From Zavarzinia compransoris (GTDB lineage: Bacteria > Pseudomonadota > Alphaproteobacteria > Zavarziniales > Zavarziniaceae): a stretch of 64,000 nt of DNA. Positions 62,501 through 64,000 of this stretch are shown piece by piece; position 1 is the first letter of the stretch, and each line of letters starts with the position of its first letter. A model generated the notes under the pieces. It was not told the DNA's origin. It saw only the letters and a list, made by a program, of their open reading frames with translations, and did not search any database. The position numbers and the translations under genes are program-made. The stretch is taken from contig NZ_QGLF01000002.1 of assembly GCF_003173055.1 (NCBI RefSeq), positions 868,322 through 932,321 on the forward strand, read 5' to 3'.

Positions 62501-64000
62501 TGCCGCCCGCCCGATAGGTGGTGCCGGTCAGGGTGACGGTCGGCGCGGCCAGGGTCTGGTTGCCGGTGGTGACGACACTGCCGAGCGAGAGGGCGGTCGC
62601 CGCATTGGCGGTCAGGAAGGCCAGGGCCCCGGTCCCGCCGGCGGCGCCGGTCACGGTCACGGCGCCGGCGGTCGAGGTCAGGGTCAGGCCGTTGGCCGGG
62701 CTGCCCTGGCTGTCGATCGTGCCGGTCACGGTCAGGGCCCCGGCGGCGGTGACGGTGGCGCCGGCCAGCAGGCCGAGCGCGCCCGTCGCGCTGAAGCCGG
62801 TGCCGGCGCCATAGGCGGTGCCGGTCAGGCTGATGGCAGGGGCGGTCAGGTCGATCGTGCCGGTCGAGGTCAGGTTGGCCGCGGTCAGGGTGGTCGCCGC
62901 CGTCGCGGTCAGGGCGGTCGGGGCGGAAAGGGCGCCCACCGCGCCGCCGAACAGGATGCTGCCGGTCCGGGCCCGGACGTTCAGCGTGCCGCCGGTCGAG
63001 GACATGTCGAGCGCGCCGAAGCCGGCATTGCCCGCGGCATCGAACAGGGTGCCGGCGGTCAGCGTCCCCTGGGTCACGCCGGCGGCATCGATCGAGCCCG
63101 CGGACGAGACATAGGTGGTGCCGTTGAAAAGCGCGGCAAGGGTGCTGTAGGTCTGGTTGCCGGAGGTGCGGACATTGTTCACCGAAATGCTGCTGCCCGC
63201 GGTCAGGCTGACCGCATCGAGCACGGAGGCGGCGGTGCCCGCCTCGCCGCCGATGAAGATCGTCCCGCCCGAGCCGCCGCCGGCATTGACGGTGAGGCCG
63301 GCGGCCGCCGCCCCCGCCGCCCGGGTGACGGTAGCGGACAGGGAGGTGCTGCCGCCGGTGGTGATGCCGACCGCCGCATTCAGCAGGGTTGCCCCGGTGA
63401 CCTGGAAGTCGCCGCCGGCGCCATAGGCCGTGCCGTTCAGGGTGACGGCGGGCGCGGTATAGGCCTGCGCGCCGGTGGTGGCGACATTGCCGAGCGCGAT
63501 CGCGACCGCCGCATCGGCGGTGACGAAGGCCGGGGCCGAGCCGCCGCCGATCGCCCCGGTCACGGCGATGCCGGCCGCGGTCGAGCGAAGCGTGAGGCCG
63601 GTGCCCGCCGGGGCGCCGCTGTCGAGGTCGACCGTGCCGGTGATCGTCAGGTCCTGGCCGGCGGTGATGGCGGCATTGGCGGCCAGGGCGACGGCGCCGG
63701 TCGCGGCGAAGCCGGTCGCCGCCGTATAGGTGGTGCCGGCCAGGCGGACGGTGGCGCCGGTCAGCGCCACCGGCCCGGCCGAGAAGAGATTGGCGACATT
63801 GAGCGTTGCCGCCGCCTGGAGCCGCAGGTCCACGGGCGCCGTGGTGGCGCCCAGCGGGCCGGCGACGGTGACGTTGCCGGTCCGCGCGATCACTTCCAGC
63901 GTGCCGCCGGCCGCATTCATGTTCAAGGTGGCGAAGCCGGCGCTGCCGTTCGCATCGAACAGGGCCCCGCCCATGACGGTGCCCTGCACGGTGCCGCCCG
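59529..64000 (-). CDS. Giant filamentous-haemagglutinin-like repeat protein (partial, N-terminus off right edge)
   Basis: At least 1490 residues, still open at the right edge. Sequence is almost all Ala/Gly/Thr/Val/Leu with short beta-strand repeats (TLTAANL, TGTIDLTAPAISLTGTAYG, FSATGALGLLAGATVTAAG), the pattern of a right-handed beta-helix as in filamentous haemagglutinins and other secreted adhesins. There is no cysteine-rich or anchor domain until the end, where a less repetitive tail contains two cysteines (FNDCVMATFCGIQELEG) and ends in FVFSNTGKDALWRLDLSFPA. A TPS secretion domain would be expected beyond the window. It is translationally coupled to the CHAT protease gene. Confidence 0.85.
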   Translation of the reverse strand, partial: GGTVQGTVMGGALFDANGSAGFATLNMNAAGGTLEVIARTGNVTVAGPLGATTAPVDLRLQAAATLNVANLFSAGPVALTGATVRLAGTTYTAATGFAATGAVALAANAAITAGQDLTITGTVDLDSGAPAGTGLTLRSTAAGIAVTGAIGGGSAPAFVTADAAVAIALGNVATTGAQAYTAPAVTLNGTAYGAGGDFQVTGATLLNAAVGITTGGSTSLSATVTRAAGAAAAGLTVNAGGGSGGTIFIGGEAGTAASVLDAVSLTAGSSISVNNVRTSGNQTYSTLAALFNGTTYVSSAGSIDAAGVTQGTLTAGTLFDAAGNAGFGALDMSSTGGTLNVRARTGSILFGGAVGALSAPTALTATAATTLTAANLTSTGTIDLTAPAISLTGTAYGAGTGFSATGALGLLAGATVTAAGALTVTGTIDSQGSPANGLTLTSTAGAVTVTGAAGGTGALAFLTANAATALSLGSVVTTGNQTLAAPTVTLTGTTYRAGGTVGVTGTGLIANAVAIDATGGITFSAGIERAAGAATASLTALAGGGGPTGTIAVAGAIGSPGTALDSVTLTAGAGLALNGVVTSGDQSYAAATGSFAGGTYRATAGSITGLNVGQATLTASTTFTAGQNIRFGRIDMATTGLALAMTAQAGEIRLTGPVGGSGAPASITLQGASAIVAADLRATGAIALTAPAITLTGAVYQAGTTFAATGNLAFGGAAAVTAGQALTVSGTIDRLGSAPLDAAVALVSTGGDVRLGGAIGATQALGSLTVDAAGRAVLNSVRVTGDIALGGAAVELAGGTAPGGPNTPAVSQALVAGGAVTVTGPTLLAGTTVIDAGGGIAFSSTIDAAAGSTARLTAQAGGGLTAGGPIGGTNALAALDLSAGGPVTLLGARTTGALSLTSGTGLALGGTYASSAGALDIDGPLSLAGDVVLTAATAIQLSGPVTEASGGGTLRASAAGGDLAVNGAVEAGAVTLSASATLAVGAVTSRGDLALTGTTIQLTGGALVAGNDVLATGALALLGDATITGRRNVTVTGPIGAESGSPALGLTAETGFVAANGPITGLGDLTVEAATTASLGQTAIAGGLSVNAGSIQFTGPAYNAGGNIILDGPLSLAANTAVTAGGGVGFAGAIGSASASSPVGLTVSAGGGIAFLGAAGLASLNASAAGTIEVFADALTSGTLLYRSAAGLSFAEGSYRSSGGAVTLDGPVIFTGAVVFQAATDLNVTGAIDGVTDEGVYFGSATLIAGNNLIIPGAIGLDTPLAALNLQAGTMIDPLSVITFGPQTYTAPLIILAGTEYRTNGGAFTTNGALRLTAPAVTINTGVFTPITSPTLAAGGDLIMNGTATGQFVTLRTGNGMIEALHVAFSGLSVFGEGGSASMAGTLGTFTGPPAARHITRSSVNRAYLFNDCVMATFCGIQELEGATQISLPAIVPLAPPLIEIPDLIVARIDDPLGDASRFVFSNTGKDALWRLDLSFPAATEENGR
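62160..63986 (-). repeat. Long-period internal repeat (about 305 codons) in the giant protein
   Basis: Two full copies, 63986-63072 and 63071-62160, begin with QGTVMGGALFDANG and QGTLTAGTLFDAAG. A third, diverging copy begins at 62159 (QATLTASTTFTAGQN). Each is about 0.91 kb and contains the shorter strand repeats. Copies differ in sequence, so the duplication is old. Confidence 0.75.

Noticed and set aside
59785-63729. Several 80-210-codon plus-strand frames opposite the giant repeat gene
   Set aside because: Pro/Ala/Val-rich mirror images of the repeat sequence.
1-64000. tRNA, rRNA, CRISPR array, insertion sequence or prophage
   Set aside because: I found no T-loop-like GGTTCRANNCC in a foldable context outside genes, no spaced short repeats, no transposase or integrase, and no phage genes. 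The encapsulin has a phage-capsid fold but no phage neighbours.

Overview
The window is 64 kb of very GC-rich DNA (about two-thirds or more G+C by eye) from an alphaproteobacterium. The markers are a ChpT-type histidine phosphotransferase, a COQ9-family protein, Usg, a DUF3553 protein, two YdcH/DUF465 proteins and NasS/NasT nitrate control. A Rhodospirillales-like lineage fits, but I cannot name the genus. I see no rRNA, tRNA, insertion sequence or CRISPR array, so this reads as ordinary chromosome. Both ends cut through genes.

Left part (1-14.1 kb). A family 2A encapsulin shell gene is followed by its probable cargo, a cysteine desulfurase with a disordered N-terminal extension of about 200 residues that runs off the left edge. 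Upstream on the same strand lies a complete assimilatory nitrate/nitrite operon: nrtA-nrtB-nrtD (uptake), nirB-nirD (nitrite to ammonium), nasA (nitrate to nitrite) and cobA (siroheme precursor). A -24/-12 (sigma-54) promoter and a leader of about 245 nt precede nrtA. The leader ends in an intrinsic terminator just after a hexaloop hairpin, the expected target of the NasT antiterminator encoded by the adjacent nasT-nasS genes.

Middle part (14.2-30.8 kb). This holds an EF-hand lipoprotein, a Spy-like periplasmic protein, a GlsB membrane protein, def-COQ9, purEK with a YdcH gene, a second YdcH gene, a ParDE toxin-antitoxin pair, PBP1C, a lipid-A N-domain protein, a methyltransferase, an OmpA protein, an ABC exporter, a wax ester/diacylglycerol acyltransferase and gamma-glutamyltransferase. 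A structured 574-bp gap precedes rlpA.

Right-middle part (30.8-48.2 kb). After rlpA come a class V aminotransferase, a flavin amine oxidase and an SsuA/TauA-like ABC importer; then an operon of a VWA-fused solute-binding lipoprotein, an XpaC-like membrane protein and a second solute-binding-like protein; usg; a MazEF-type pair; a glycerophosphodiesterase-fold protein without its catalytic residues; and a feruloyl-CoA-synthetase-like module with LysE, a TetR regulator and two thioesterases behind a clear promoter/operator. CysQ and a DUF3553 protein follow.

Right end (48.3-64 kb). A ChpT-like gene and a compact cheA-cheY-cheB-cheR cluster come first; CheA carries two fused CheW-like domains and a receiver. 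Then follow an alpha/beta hydrolase and, on the opposite strand, a DAO-family oxidase lying downstream of a translationally coupled pair: a giant filamentous-haemagglutinin-like repeat protein and a CHAT-protease TPR lipoprotein.
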